A stretch of DNA of 52,520 nucleotides, taken from contig JANSWP010000051.1 in assembly GCA_024743405.1 (NCBI GenBank), positions 1-52,520 on the forward strand, in the 5' to 3' direction. Below, in pieces: positions 36,108 to 45,242 of this stretch. The number at the start of each line of letters is the position of its first letter. Position 1 is the stretch's first letter. The translations under genes were made by a program, and so were the position numbers. The DNA comes from Bacteroidota bacterium. GTDB taxonomy: Bacteria > Bacteroidota > Bacteroidia > Chitinophagales > Saprospiraceae. The notes beneath the pieces were generated by a model. It did not search any database, was not told where the DNA came from, and saw only the letters and a list, made by a program, of their open reading frames with translations.

Positions 36108-36737
36108 TCAATTATTCCAACAATCGCTTTTTCCAATAAAGAGATCAGAACCAATACATTTTAGTGATTTAATTTCAATGGAATTTACCCCAGTTTCAAA
36201 GTTATTATGAATTGTATGGACAGGGACTGCTTGTGACCCCATAGTTGCGTTTCCTTCTGTTCTGCTAGTTTTGTAGTGATACTTAACTTTTATTGTCTCT
36301 TTATCCTCAATGATATAAATCCAAGAAATAAATTTACCTTTTTCGATTTCGTAAATAGATGCACAAGAAAGAAAGTTTCCTATTTGACGCATCTCACAAC
36401 CGAATCTTGAGACCATTTGAATGAATCCCTTTCTACATGCTCCTTTACTGTTGCAGTCGCCAAAAATGGCTATAAAGTCTCTTGCATTTATTGCCTCTTC
36501 TAATTTAGCCTCCAGATCACTTCTTTCTCTCTCGTCATCCTCGTCTACATCCTCAAGTTCATCCTCTAAGTCATCGACTAATTCTTTAGCCATCTCAAAA
36601 TAGTATTCACAATATTCCTCTTTTCCTATATAGTTATCAAATTCCGAAATTAGATTTCCTATACTGTCCTCAGTACTTATAGTATCAGTAGAAATCATTG
36701 AAAAAGCAGTTAAGAAAAAAATGAAATAATAATTCAT
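36108..36737 (-). CDS. Unknown exported protein
   Basis: 209 residues with a hydrophobic N-terminus (NYYFIFFLTAFSMIS) that is probably a signal peptide. An acidic coiled-coil-like segment (DDLEDELEDVDEDDERER) follows, then a Cys-containing half. The Cys pattern (EYCEYY, GDCNSKGAC, FGCEM, LSCAS, LKCIGS, SDCWNN) would suit disulphides outside the cytoplasm. It begins 47 bp after the reverse transcriptase stop on the same strand, so it may be cotranscribed. No known family is recognised. Confidence 0.7.
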   Translation of the reverse strand: MNYYFIFFLTAFSMISTDTISTEDSIGNLISEFDNYIGKEEYCEYYFEMAKELVDDLEDELEDVDEDDERERSDLEAKLEEAINARDFIAIFGDCNSKGACRKGFIQMVSRFGCEMRQIGNFLSCASIYEIEKGKFISWIYIIEDKETIKVKYHYKTSRTEGNATMGSQAVPVHTIHNNFETGVNSIEIKSLKCIGSDLFIGKSDCWNN

Positions 36738-36784
36738 AAAATATGATTTAGATGTTTATAGATTATTCTTCCTTATCGAAGGAA

Positions 36785-38401
36785 TTACCGATTCAGCTTT
36801 GACATCATTCGCCGAAGGAAGTGAATAAAAATCTCCCACAACTTTTTCGGGTATGAGAATTGGCAAATTTGGAACAGCGGTTTCTTGCTACTTGATGCCA
36901 GTTTCCTTCTTGAAGGGCTCCGTTCCAATTCATATTCTGATTCAAATTTTTTTATCTCTTTTTCAATCACCAGCCAATGATTGCGTAACTGCCTCTTAAT
37001 TGCATTTCCTCCCATGATTTTATTAGCATTTAAAACATAAGAGTAATAATTTCCCCAAAACACTCGACCATCAATCTTCTTCCTTTTTGCTCCAAGGTGG
37101 GAATGCCTTTTGAAAATTCCTTTTCTAAAAATCCAAGCATTAATAGAAGAATCATTCATTTTTACTTTTCTGGACTTTGTAACCTTAGCATAAAATGCTC
37201 TTCTTCTAATCGCTCTTTTCAAGGTTCGGTAATATTTAGAAACTCCTTTATTCCTTAGACGGGCAGTTGTTCCATCAAACTCAAATCCTAGGTAGGCAAG
37301 AGGTTTATTGTGGATAATTCTTCCATTCTCTTCTGTATATACATCCCATTTTTGAGAGTAATTATTTCTATGAAAAACTACTTTTTGAGTTTTTTTATCT
37401 TGAATGTTAAGCTTTAAATCTTTGGTAATCTTATGTTTTAATACATAAGGAATAATTTGAGATAATCGCTTTGGACAAGCAAATACAATGTCATCAGAAT
37501 ATCTTCTGTAGAATCCGTCAAACTTTTTTGCTAATGCTACCATCTGCTTATCAAAATCCAACATATAGACATTTGATAATGCAGCACTTAATGGTGTCCC
37601 CTGAGGGATTCCAAATTTCTTCCAAACATATTTCCCTAATGATGTTTTTTCCTTATTTGACTTCACCAATCCTTTAAGCGAAATTTTATCTCTGAACACT
37701 TCCGGAGACTGGCAAAAGGTGTCTATATCTTTCAAACGAATATACTTATGCCCTTTAATGTTTAATTCAGGGAAAGCCTTAAAAAGATCTATTTCATCTA
37801 AATAAGCAAAATGAGTTATGGCTTTATAGACATTATAATGATGAGGAGGGAGGTTTCTTCTTCCCAGTAATTCGTACCAAGCTTTTTTCAAAATTCTATG
37901 GTCAAGAGTGTCGAAAAAGCTGGATACATCAAAACAAAAAACTACTAAATCGTTTTCGTCATAATCTCTAATGTAATCGAATACCTCTTTGGCAAAATCA
38001 ATATTGCATTTATTCCGATTTTCATTGAAAGGAATGGCTCTATAGGCAATAACTGATTCGTTCAGAGCTTTATTCTTTTCATAAACTTTATCAAGACAAT
38101 CGTTTAATAATTTGGCATAGTAAGCATAAATCTGGGCATCCAAATGATTGGAATAAAATATTTCTCTACACTTGAGTTTTAGTTTTCTTTTTTTTGTTTT
38201 TACATACTCTCCAATCGGATTTTCTTTATTTTCTCTTCTGAATCTGCGTTCTGTGATAGTATAATGTAGCAAAGGGTAAAACCGATGTTTTGCCACTTTC
38301 TCCTCATTCTTGACATATGACCGAATAAAATGCTTATCCTCAATTTTAGGAGAGAGATGTGGATAGGATTTCAGTTTTAACCAGTCTTTTTTTTGATTCA
38401 T
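36785..38401 (-). CDS. Standalone reverse transcriptase (candidate defence RT)
   Basis: 538 residues from the ATG at 38401. RT motifs: A FCFDVSSFFDTLDH (catalytic Asp158), B GIPQGTPLSAALSNVYM (264-280), C YRRYSDDIVF (catalytic Asp303 and Asp304) and E LAYLGFEFDG. An insertion of about 80 residues separates motifs A and B, and a basic thumb-like C-terminal region follows. There is no maturase or endonuclease domain (unlike group II intron RTs), and no Avd gene or template/variable repeat (unlike DGRs). It lies directly beside a restriction cluster, with a 344-bp structured leader. It most resembles the defence-associated standalone RTs (DRT/unknown groups); the exact class is not assignable here. 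Confidence 0.85.
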   Translation of the reverse strand: MNQKKDWLKLKSYPHLSPKIEDKHFIRSYVKNEEKVAKHRFYPLLHYTITERRFRRENKENPIGEYVKTKKRKLKLKCREIFYSNHLDAQIYAYYAKLLNDCLDKVYEKNKALNESVIAYRAIPFNENRNKCNIDFAKEVFDYIRDYDENDLVVFCFDVSSFFDTLDHRILKKAWYELLGRRNLPPHHYNVYKAITHFAYLDEIDLFKAFPELNIKGHKYIRLKDIDTFCQSPEVFRDKISLKGLVKSNKEKTSLGKYVWKKFGIPQGTPLSAALSNVYMLDFDKQMVALAKKFDGFYRRYSDDIVFACPKRLSQIIPYVLKHKITKDLKLNIQDKKTQKVVFHRNNYSQKWDVYTEENGRIIHNKPLAYLGFEFDGTTARLRNKGVSKYYRTLKRAIRRRAFYAKVTKSRKVKMNDSSINAWIFRKGIFKRHSHLGAKRKKIDGRVFWGNYYSYVLNANKIMGGNAIKRQLRNHWLVIEKEIKKFESEYELERSPSRRKLASSSKKPLFQICQFSYPKKLWEIFIHFLRRMMSKLNR

Positions 38402-38745
38402 TTTTAAAATCGGATGCGCCAAGCCCCGCAACTATCCTTTTGATTGAACAAAGTCTTCTGTGAGCGTCATAACACCCTGAATATCAAGGCGTTGCTTTTG
38501 GAACATGAAAGTTGTTTATGTAACATTACTGGCAGTGCAATATTTGCTCAAACCAATTAAATTACTTAACTTTATGATAGACACCGTAGTTCACCAGCTC
38601 TGTAAATTCAGAGGATGGATAAACCAGATTGGCATCATCGCCGTTCTTCACCATATTTCGTGAAGGTAAGTCGATTCAGACACAGAAAACGGACACCAAA
38701 GCTTGAACACATCCTTATCTTTATTTAGGTTTAATAAATTCCAAA
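38402..38745 (-). ncRNA. Candidate structured leader/ncRNA of the RT
   Basis: A gene-free interval on the minus strand between hsdR and the RT start. It has hairpins CTTCAC/GTGAAG (38646-38665), CTCTG/CAGAG (38598-38613) and a 10-bp stem AACGCCTTGA/TCAGGGTGTT (38471-38493), with a further stem near the RT start. Between them one frame lacks stops for 111 bases (38565-38675), including a 30-codon ORF at 38562-38654 that begins MVKNGDDANLVYPSSEF. Known defence RTs of the DRT2 type use an upstream ncRNA with a stop-free template, so this could be such a template. Equally it could be a plain 5' leader or a small gene. Confidence 0.3.
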
Positions 38746-41700
38746 TTATCTATTCTTCTTAAAATTCTCCGCCTGCTCAAATATTTCCACATACACCTCA
38801 TCTCGTTCAACAGGAGGATATCCATGCTCATCCAACAATAATATCAATCCCACTTTCAAAGCAGATTTAATATCATCTCTTTTACTCCAATCAGGAAATT
38901 TAGCTTGCTCATCTACCAAATCCTTAACTGCTTTTGCCAAGTCAATCAATTTATCATCTGGGTAGGTGAAATCATATTTGACACATAACTCTTTCAGGAT
39001 GTCATAAAATGCTTTTTCCTCAAAGTCAATTCCCAATTCGTCACCTGCTGAAAACTCTTTGTGGACTTCCCATATTAGATTAGTTAATTGCTCTGCCATC
39101 TCTTCGAAAACTTCACTGTTGAATACATCGTTCGCATCACGGTTATTATAATCTGCGACTAAAGCATTCATCTTTTTAGTAAAATCAATGCCTCTTACTC
39201 TATTGACTTTTCGGATTTCTCCAATGGCTTTGGACAACAACTGTTGAAGTAGTTTGATTTTGGTATTTGGGAGTTTGATTTTATTGATTTTAGCTAAATA
39301 GGCTTCATCGAAAATATCTTGTTCTACTTCATCTTCTTCGCCCATTTTGAAGATTTCTTCCACGCCTTCACTTTTCAACGCATCTTTTATCATTTCTCTG
39401 ACTCTGGCATTCATTTGGGCGGTATCAGGTGCATCTCCTTTAGTGAGTTTAAATACGATGGAACGAACTGCCAAATAAAAGTGTGTATAATCTCGCTCTT
39501 CTTGTGTCAACTCTTCGGATCCTACGCAAATGTCATAAGCGGCTTTTAGTCGCTTAACCAAGCCCATAAACCTGGTTTCCAACTCTTTTGTTGCTTGCAC
39601 ATATTCAGCGGCTTGATTCAAAGTATTTAGTTGTTGAAGTGGTGTTCCTAAGAAATATTTAGAACTGTCAAATTGATGGAAAATATTCGCTAACAAGTCC
39701 AAATGGTTACGAACTACAATCAATGATTCTGCGGTATCTTCAACGTTGTCTTGGTCTCCTATGCTGTATTTGGCTAAAGCGAGATTCATTTGTTTTTTGA
39801 TGCCGATATAATCGACTACTAAGCCCTTGTTTTTGCCTTTAAATTTACGATTGACTCTGGAAATAGTTTGAATTAAATTATGTTGGCGAATTGGCTTATC
39901 TATGTAAATAGTATCTAAAAAAGGAACATCAAACCCAGTAAGCCACATATCTACCACTATTGCAATTTTGAAATTAGACTTATCATTTTTGAATTGACGG
40001 TCGAGTTCTTTTCGATATTCTTTTGTCCCCAACAGGTCATACATTTCTTTTGGGTCATCTTTCCCTCTGGTCATTATCATCTTAACCCGTTCCATTGGTT
40101 TGATTTCCCGTTTTTCTTTGTTTGTCAATTCGACGCCTACTTCTGCTACTTTAACAGCGGTCCATTCAGGTCGGAGTTTAATGATGTTTTTATAAAGCTC
40201 ATAGGCGATTTCTCGTTTGTAGCAAACGAACATGGCTTTTCCTTTGACGCTTGCTCCTTCTTCAATTCGCTTTTCATAGTGTTTAACAAAATCAGCTGCA
40301 ACTTCTTGTAATCGGTCAGGGTCACCTATGATAGAGGTCATCGTTGCCATCGCTTTTTTGCTTTCTTCGATTTGGTATTCATTGGCGCCTGATTCGGCAG
40401 CTTTTTCGTAGTATTTTTCAATTTCTTCCAGCTTACTATTTTGCAAAGCTATTTTTGCCGCTCTGCCTTCATAGACTATCCGAACCGTGATTTCATCCCT
40501 TACAGATTCGGTCATCGTATAGGCATCAACCACATTTCCGAATACATCCATTGTCGCATCAATGGGAGTCCCCGTAAAACCTACATAAGTAGCGTTAGGT
40601 AAGGAATCATGTAAATATTTGGCAAAGCCATAAGTCTTTTTTACACCCTCTTTCGTAACTCGAATTTTTTGGTCTAAGTTGACTTGACTTCGATGTGCTT
40701 CGTCAGAAATGCAAATGACATTGTTTCTTTCCGTCAGTAGTTTGATGTCTTCCGTGAATTTGTGAATGGTAGTCAAAAACACTCCGCCACTTTCTCTGCC
40801 TTGCAGCAACTCTCGCAAATTTTCCCGACTTTTTACACTCACGACGGTATCATCTCCAAGGTATTTTTTGGCATTGGTAAATTGCCCTGAAAGTTGGTCG
40901 TCCAAATCTGTTCGGTCGGTAATTAGTACGATAGTTGGACTTTCAAAATGAAGGCTTTTCATCAATAGCCGAGTGAGGAAAAGCATGGTAAAACTCTTAC
41001 CACATCCCGTAGCACCAAAATAAGTGCCTCCTTTACCGTCGCCTGTGGGTTTTAGAGATTTTTTGATGTTGTCATACAATGCTCTGGCAGCGTAGTATTG
41101 CGGATAACGACAAACGATTTTTTCATCTTTTTTGGAAGCATCAGGTATATAGATAAAATTGCGAATGATGTCTCGCAACCGATTGGGGTGCAACATGCCT
41201 TGTATCAATGTGAACATGCTGTCAAAGCCATCTACTTCTTTTGCTAGTCCCGCCACTCTGCGCCAGGAATAATAAAATTCATAATTGGCAAAAAAAGAAC
41301 CTGCTTTATTATTCACCCCATCGCTAATGATACAAAAAGCATTGTATTTGAATAGTTCAGGTATGTCTCTTTTATAGCGGGTAGTCAATTGGACATAGGC
41401 ATCGTGTATAGTCGCTTCTTCTCGTATGGCAGATTTGAATTCTAAGACCACTAAGGGCAATCCATTGATGTAAATTATACCATCTGGAATTCTCTTTTCT
41501 GTACCCACGATTTCCAGTTGATTGACAAATTTGTATATGTTGTTGTCTTTGCCATAAGTAGGTAATGGCTCCTCAATTATGTCATTTGAGGTGGAAATTT
41601 GGTCTAAGTTTTTTCCTTGTTTTTGTTGGTGTAATCCGCTGTAATCTATCAGTTGGATGTAAATATCCTTTTGGCTGCGGTCTTCCCGTTTGAGGATAAA

Positions 41701-41973
41701 ACCATCTGATAGCCAACGCATGAGGGTCTTGTTGCTTTCGTAGAGGTCAGAAGAAGGCAGGCGTTGAATCTGGTGAAGGATGGTTTGTATTTCTATATCG
41801 GTAATGCCCTCGGTTTGATATTGCTGCTGTAAGAATGACTTTAGGTCTGCTTCAATAATTACCTCATCCTCTTTTCGGGAAATGGTATTGCCCAAATGAT
41901 GAGGATAGCCTTCATTGCCTATTAATTCTATAAATGCCTGCTCTAATTGAGGTTCCGTGAATTTTTTTACCAT
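38746..41973 (-). CDS. hsdR: Type I restriction endonuclease subunit R
   Basis: 1075-residue motor and nuclease subunit that translocates and cuts unmodified DNA with HsdM and HsdS. The N-terminal nuclease has RIPDGI and VVLEFKS (Asp164, Glu178, Lys180). The SF2 motor has GATGCGKSF (320-328) and SDEAHRSQ (423-430). Later helicase motifs include GFTGTPID and the HNLIQTISRVNRKFKGKNKG block. The C-terminal helical region is complete. It is separated from hsdS and hsdM by a DUF262 gene and mcrBC. Short copies of its 5' end remain at 45114-45233 and 47091-47138. Confidence 0.96.
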   Translation of the reverse strand: MVKKFTEPQLEQAFIELIGNEGYPHHLGNTISRKEDEVIIEADLKSFLQQQYQTEGITDIEIQTILHQIQRLPSSDLYESNKTLMRWLSDGFILKREDRSQKDIYIQLIDYSGLHQQKQGKNLDQISTSNDIIEEPLPTYGKDNNIYKFVNQLEIVGTEKRIPDGIIYINGLPLVVLEFKSAIREEATIHDAYVQLTTRYKRDIPELFKYNAFCIISDGVNNKAGSFFANYEFYYSWRRVAGLAKEVDGFDSMFTLIQGMLHPNRLRDIIRNFIYIPDASKKDEKIVCRYPQYYAARALYDNIKKSLKPTGDGKGGTYFGATGCGKSFTMLFLTRLLMKSLHFESPTIVLITDRTDLDDQLSGQFTNAKKYLGDDTVVSVKSRENLRELLQGRESGGVFLTTIHKFTEDIKLLTERNNVICISDEAHRSQVNLDQKIRVTKEGVKKTYGFAKYLHDSLPNATYVGFTGTPIDATMDVFGNVVDAYTMTESVRDEITVRIVYEGRAAKIALQNSKLEEIEKYYEKAAESGANEYQIEESKKAMATMTSIIGDPDRLQEVAADFVKHYEKRIEEGASVKGKAMFVCYKREIAYELYKNIIKLRPEWTAVKVAEVGVELTNKEKREIKPMERVKMIMTRGKDDPKEMYDLLGTKEYRKELDRQFKNDKSNFKIAIVVDMWLTGFDVPFLDTIYIDKPIRQHNLIQTISRVNRKFKGKNKGLVVDYIGIKKQMNLALAKYSIGDQDNVEDTAESLIVVRNHLDLLANIFHQFDSSKYFLGTPLQQLNTLNQAAEYVQATKELETRFMGLVKRLKAAYDICVGSEELTQEERDYTHFYLAVRSIVFKLTKGDAPDTAQMNARVREMIKDALKSEGVEEIFKMGEEDEVEQDIFDEAYLAKINKIKLPNTKIKLLQQLLSKAIGEIRKVNRVRGIDFTKKMNALVADYNNRDANDVFNSEVFEEMAEQLTNLIWEVHKEFSAGDELGIDFEEKAFYDILKELCVKYDFTYPDDKLIDLAKAVKDLVDEQAKFPDWSKRDDIKSALKVGLILLLDEHGYPPVERDEVYVEIFEQAENFKKNR

Positions 41974-42053
41974 TATTCCTGCTTTGATATATTTACAACA
42001 ATCTTTTATTGCTCATTACTAATTACGTTACACTGTACCAATGTTGCACTGGT

Positions 42054-43376
42054 TTATTTTTCATTGGTTTTAATTTTAGGTAGTCGAACACCTATTTTAT
42101 AAATACCATGATAATTTTTTATTGGTGACTGCCTAAGCTTCTTTTCGTGTAGGGTTTCTACCGCAAAGTCTTCTTTGTTATCATGTCTTTTTGGATAAAT
42201 AATGAGACAATCAATTCTCGATGGATAAGTTAAGCTAAGTTCCTCATGCACTTTTTTTAACCTTGCATAACCGCTTACTTGTCTAACATCTTCAATGTGC
42301 CGACCATTTCCTTCATATTTCAATTTATATTTAGCATCTATCACCATTTTATAAGGTAAGCCATCATCATCCTTTTCTTCACTATTTAATAAATAATCGA
42401 CCTCGGTACTATCTGCCGTAAAATGATACGTTACTGTGTTTCCAAATCTGTCTTTCAACAACCCTAAGACATACAACTCAAACAGGCGACTCATGTCTAT
42501 CCAAAATGGTGGAGTGGTGATTTCCTGTTTAGAGGTTTTGGTGATGTTGTAGCCAAATCGTTTTAAGATGAGTTTGGCAAGGCGGAGACCTTCGTCATAT
42601 TCTTTATAAAAAGCGTTGGATTTAAAAGTCTTGATCTCTCGAATACTTACATTGGTTCCTACTTTTTCAAAAGCAGGTGTGATGTAGTTAGACATACTTT
42701 GAAGGTAGGCGTTCCCTCTAAATCCAGTATAATTGGGTAAGTATCGTTTGATAAATACCAACGCCTTTTTGAGAATCCGATTTTCAAGGTGATCGATGCC
42801 AAATTCATCAAATGTACAGGCGGTTTCTAGCATCCGTTGTTTTGATAATTGATGCTTGACGGTTCTACCGATATTAATCTTGCCTTTTATACGGCTGTTG
42901 AGTTTTCGATCGACTTTGTAGTAGGATTTTTTTAGTCCCTTACGCACAATTTGTTTGAGAATGCTAAGAAATTCCGTAATTAAAAATGGCGTTAATAAGT
43001 CTTGTTGTTGGGTAATTGCAATCGGGGTCTCATTCCACTTTATAGTATACAATTCCTTTATTTTATCAGCGACAATTGGATGTCGCATGCAATCAAATAA
43101 CATTCTGATAAAGTCTGTCTCTGGGCTATTGTTATTTAATTTTGGAGCAATGTATAAGGCACATTTTTCTTTTTCTAACCAATCCAATCCTACGAAGTAA
43201 CTTGTTTGGAGATAGTAGGCATGATCTCTTTTTTCCAGCTTGTAGCTATAGTAATCTTGCTTTTTGTAGCGCTTGAAACGATGAAAATAATAAACCTCTG
43301 ATAAGAGATCAACCTCCGCTGAATCCTCAAGGCTACTGTCAAAATGCTCGTATATTTGAATCAATGGCGTAATCAT
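42054..43376 (-). CDS. mcrC: McrC-type nuclease subunit
   Basis: The nuclease partner of McrB in modification-dependent restriction. From the ATG at 43376 the protein has 440 residues and overlaps the mcrB stop by 4 bases (ATGA). A longer frame reaches 43436, but translational coupling favours the shorter start. The C-terminal half carries the PD-(D/E)xK nuclease core, with EVDYLL (325-330) and IDAKYK (346-351). The N-terminal half is the McrC family region (KINIGRTVKHQLSKQR). It lies between mcrB and hsdR. Confidence 0.9.
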   Translation of the reverse strand: MITPLIQIYEHFDSSLEDSAEVDLLSEVYYFHRFKRYKKQDYYSYKLEKRDHAYYLQTSYFVGLDWLEKEKCALYIAPKLNNNSPETDFIRMLFDCMRHPIVADKIKELYTIKWNETPIAITQQQDLLTPFLITEFLSILKQIVRKGLKKSYYKVDRKLNSRIKGKINIGRTVKHQLSKQRMLETACTFDEFGIDHLENRILKKALVFIKRYLPNYTGFRGNAYLQSMSNYITPAFEKVGTNVSIREIKTFKSNAFYKEYDEGLRLAKLILKRFGYNITKTSKQEITTPPFWIDMSRLFELYVLGLLKDRFGNTVTYHFTADSTEVDYLLNSEEKDDDGLPYKMVIDAKYKLKYEGNGRHIEDVRQVSGYARLKKVHEELSLTYPSRIDCLIIYPKRHDNKEDFAVETLHEKKLRQSPIKNYHGIYKIGVRLPKIKTNEK

Positions 43377-45028
43377 ACTGCGATCTTTTCTATTGCTTCT
43401 TTTGCATTTTCTTTGAATATTCCATCTTTTTGGCATTCCTTCAAAATCGGTTTGATTTCATATTCCCATCTCATGGGGAGTTTATCCTCTTCGCCTAAAA
43501 AGTAGCTATGTCCGATCTGAACATCTTCAAAATTAAAATCTGATGATAAGAAGTCTGAATTTACTTCTTTGTCACTTTCAGTTTTGATGAACAATGCTTT
43601 TACCTGTTCGAAAAGGGCTTTTCCTTTATCAGTAGAAATAACTGATTTGTTTGGCAATATATCGACAAAAGCAAATCGCCTGCGAATGGCATAATCTATA
43701 TGCCCCACACTTCTATCTGCAGTGTTCATCGTACCGATGATGTATAAATTTTCGGGCAGGGTAAGGGCTCTGTCTTCGTCTAATTCGTAAATAGATTGAA
43801 CAGGTTCGTTGCGGTACTCCAATGCATAGATCAATTCTCCAAGTACGGAGGGCAGATTGGCTCTATTAATTTCATCAATAACCAGTACAAAATCTTTACG
43901 CTTTGCAATATCCTCATCTACAATGGGTAGGTTGCCATCTTTGATGCTTTCCCGAAATTTTTGTAAAATAGTATAGTAATATTTAGGTCGGCGGCGTGCT
44001 GTACCAGATACGTCTTGACATTCTTCTACTTCTTTTTGAGTAGCGATACCGAGTTGATACAGTTTTAAAATATCTGCAAACTTCATGATATACGGATTAC
44101 GGGTATTCCAATTCTCTCCGTCATATCTAAATCCGTTACTCTCATAATCTACCTCTAAGATTTGCGCTTTGTTGGTAATCGAATACTTGCCCTGATCATC
44201 AATTACATTTTCGACTTCTTCACAAAATTTATCAAAATCTCTCTTGAGCTTGATTTCTTTTGATAGTGTTTTAGGTTCCTTTTTACTATTCTCCAGATTT
44301 TCCAAGGCTTTCCTTGCAAACTCTGCTAGTATCTTATCTTTCGTCTTGTAGATGGGCTTTCCCTCTTTGTCACTTTCTACTACAATCCCACGAACAAAAT
44401 CCTCGTAAGTATAGGACGGATGGAATTGTATTAACTCAAATTGTTCGGAATCTTTTAAGTAGGTCGCTTGAGCTGCTTTATCACCTGATACCTGCCCCCT
44501 TATTAGCTGTTCTGCAACATTCTTAGCCTGATAGGTTTTTCCTGTACCAGGAGGACCCTGTAAGATGATTTGTTTTTTGAATCGAAGAGCATCGATTATT
44601 TTATTCATGGGCTGTTTTCTTTTGTGTTTTTGATACCAGTCATCTACTACTTTGTAGGAGTCAGAATTTTTATCTGTCAGCCGTTCAAGAGTACCCACAG
44701 GTTTTGGAAAATCATTATTTCCTTTATACCATTCCAGGACCTCTACGTTTCTGTACACATCGTGTTTGTAGATGTGCGTTAATTTTGGATTTTTATAAAA
44801 GTCACTTTTTACTCTACACAAGGCTAAAATGGTTTTCCCTGCTCTTACAAGGATTATATCTCCTGTTTTTATTCCTCTAGGATCTTCTCCTGTAAAATAC
44901 CTATGTTGATAGTTATCCCAATCCCCCGTTCCGATTATAGGTTGAGGCTCTTTAAGCATTAAACTTGAATCTATTGGAGGTTTATCTCTTCCCTCAGGTA
45001 ATTGCATTTGGATATGCCAATAAGTCAT
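43373..45028 (-). CDS. mcrB: McrB-type AAA+ GTPase with EVE/PUA-like domain
   Basis: 551 residues. Residues 25-105 (IIGTGDWDNY, then GIKTGDIILVRAGKT) look like an EVE/PUA-like modified-base reader, tentative. The AAA+ GTPase follows: Walker A GPPGTGKTY (158-166), Walker B VIDEINRANLPSVLGEL (383-399), and the McrB signature GTMNTADRSVGHID (432-445). McrB uses GTP hydrolysis to drive McrC nuclease on DNA carrying modified cytosine or other bases. It is translationally coupled to mcrC. Confidence 0.93.
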   Translation of the reverse strand: MTYWHIQMQLPEGRDKPPIDSSLMLKEPQPIIGTGDWDNYQHRYFTGEDPRGIKTGDIILVRAGKTILALCRVKSDFYKNPKLTHIYKHDVYRNVEVLEWYKGNNDFPKPVGTLERLTDKNSDSYKVVDDWYQKHKRKQPMNKIIDALRFKKQIILQGPPGTGKTYQAKNVAEQLIRGQVSGDKAAQATYLKDSEQFELIQFHPSYTYEDFVRGIVVESDKEGKPIYKTKDKILAEFARKALENLENSKKEPKTLSKEIKLKRDFDKFCEEVENVIDDQGKYSITNKAQILEVDYESNGFRYDGENWNTRNPYIMKFADILKLYQLGIATQKEVEECQDVSGTARRRPKYYYTILQKFRESIKDGNLPIVDEDIAKRKDFVLVIDEINRANLPSVLGELIYALEYRNEPVQSIYELDEDRALTLPENLYIIGTMNTADRSVGHIDYAIRRRFAFVDILPNKSVISTDKGKALFEQVKALFIKTESDKEVNSDFLSSDFNFEDVQIGHSYFLGEEDKLPMRWEYEIKPILKECQKDGIFKENAKEAIEKIAV

Positions 45029-45113
45029 GTTATTTAATTTTTAATGTTACTTTTTTTTCGTCTGACTCGGGTTCGCAGCCCCTGTACGGTACGCTATTGC
45101 TTTGTTTATTTAG

Positions 45114-45233
45114 TCAATGACTTATCTCATATTGTAACGAACAAGTGAAAGTATTGCCCAAATGATGGGGATAACCCTCATTGCCCAATAGCTCTATAAA
45201 TGCCTGCTCTAATTTGGATTCGGTGAACTTCAT
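45114..45233 (-). pseudogene. hsdR 5'-end remnant 1
   Basis: A 39-codon frame beginning MKFTESKLEQAFIEL and continuing LGNEGYPHHLGNT, the same as the first 30 residues of HsdR (MVKKFTEPQLEQAFIEL, then IGNEGYPHHLGNT), after which it diverges and stops. The match includes synonymous differences, so it is an older or diverged copy. It starts 10 bases downstream of the DUF262 stop codon, in the space before mcrB. It is read as a scar of an hsdR gene that once began here. Confidence 0.75.
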
Positions 45234-45242
45234 TTTCTTTCA

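Noticed and set aside
36785-38401. RT as a diversity-generating retroelement
   Set aside because: No Avd-like gene, no template/variable repeat pair and no C-type lectin-like target gene were seen nearby; motif B is PQGTPLS, not the DGR pattern.
38646-38665. Leader hairpin as a MITE fragment (it shares TTCACCATATTTCGT with copy B)
   Set aside because: The match is about 15 bases with no ends or further core; it is probably chance in AT-rich DNA.
36785-38745. RT as a retron
   Set aside because: The protein is much longer than typical retron RTs, and no clear retron msr/msd pair bounded by a1/a2 inverted repeats was found in the leader.
42955-43200. Plus-strand frames inside the restriction genes
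   Set aside because: They are antisense shadows of mcrC, mcrB and hsd genes with no family features.
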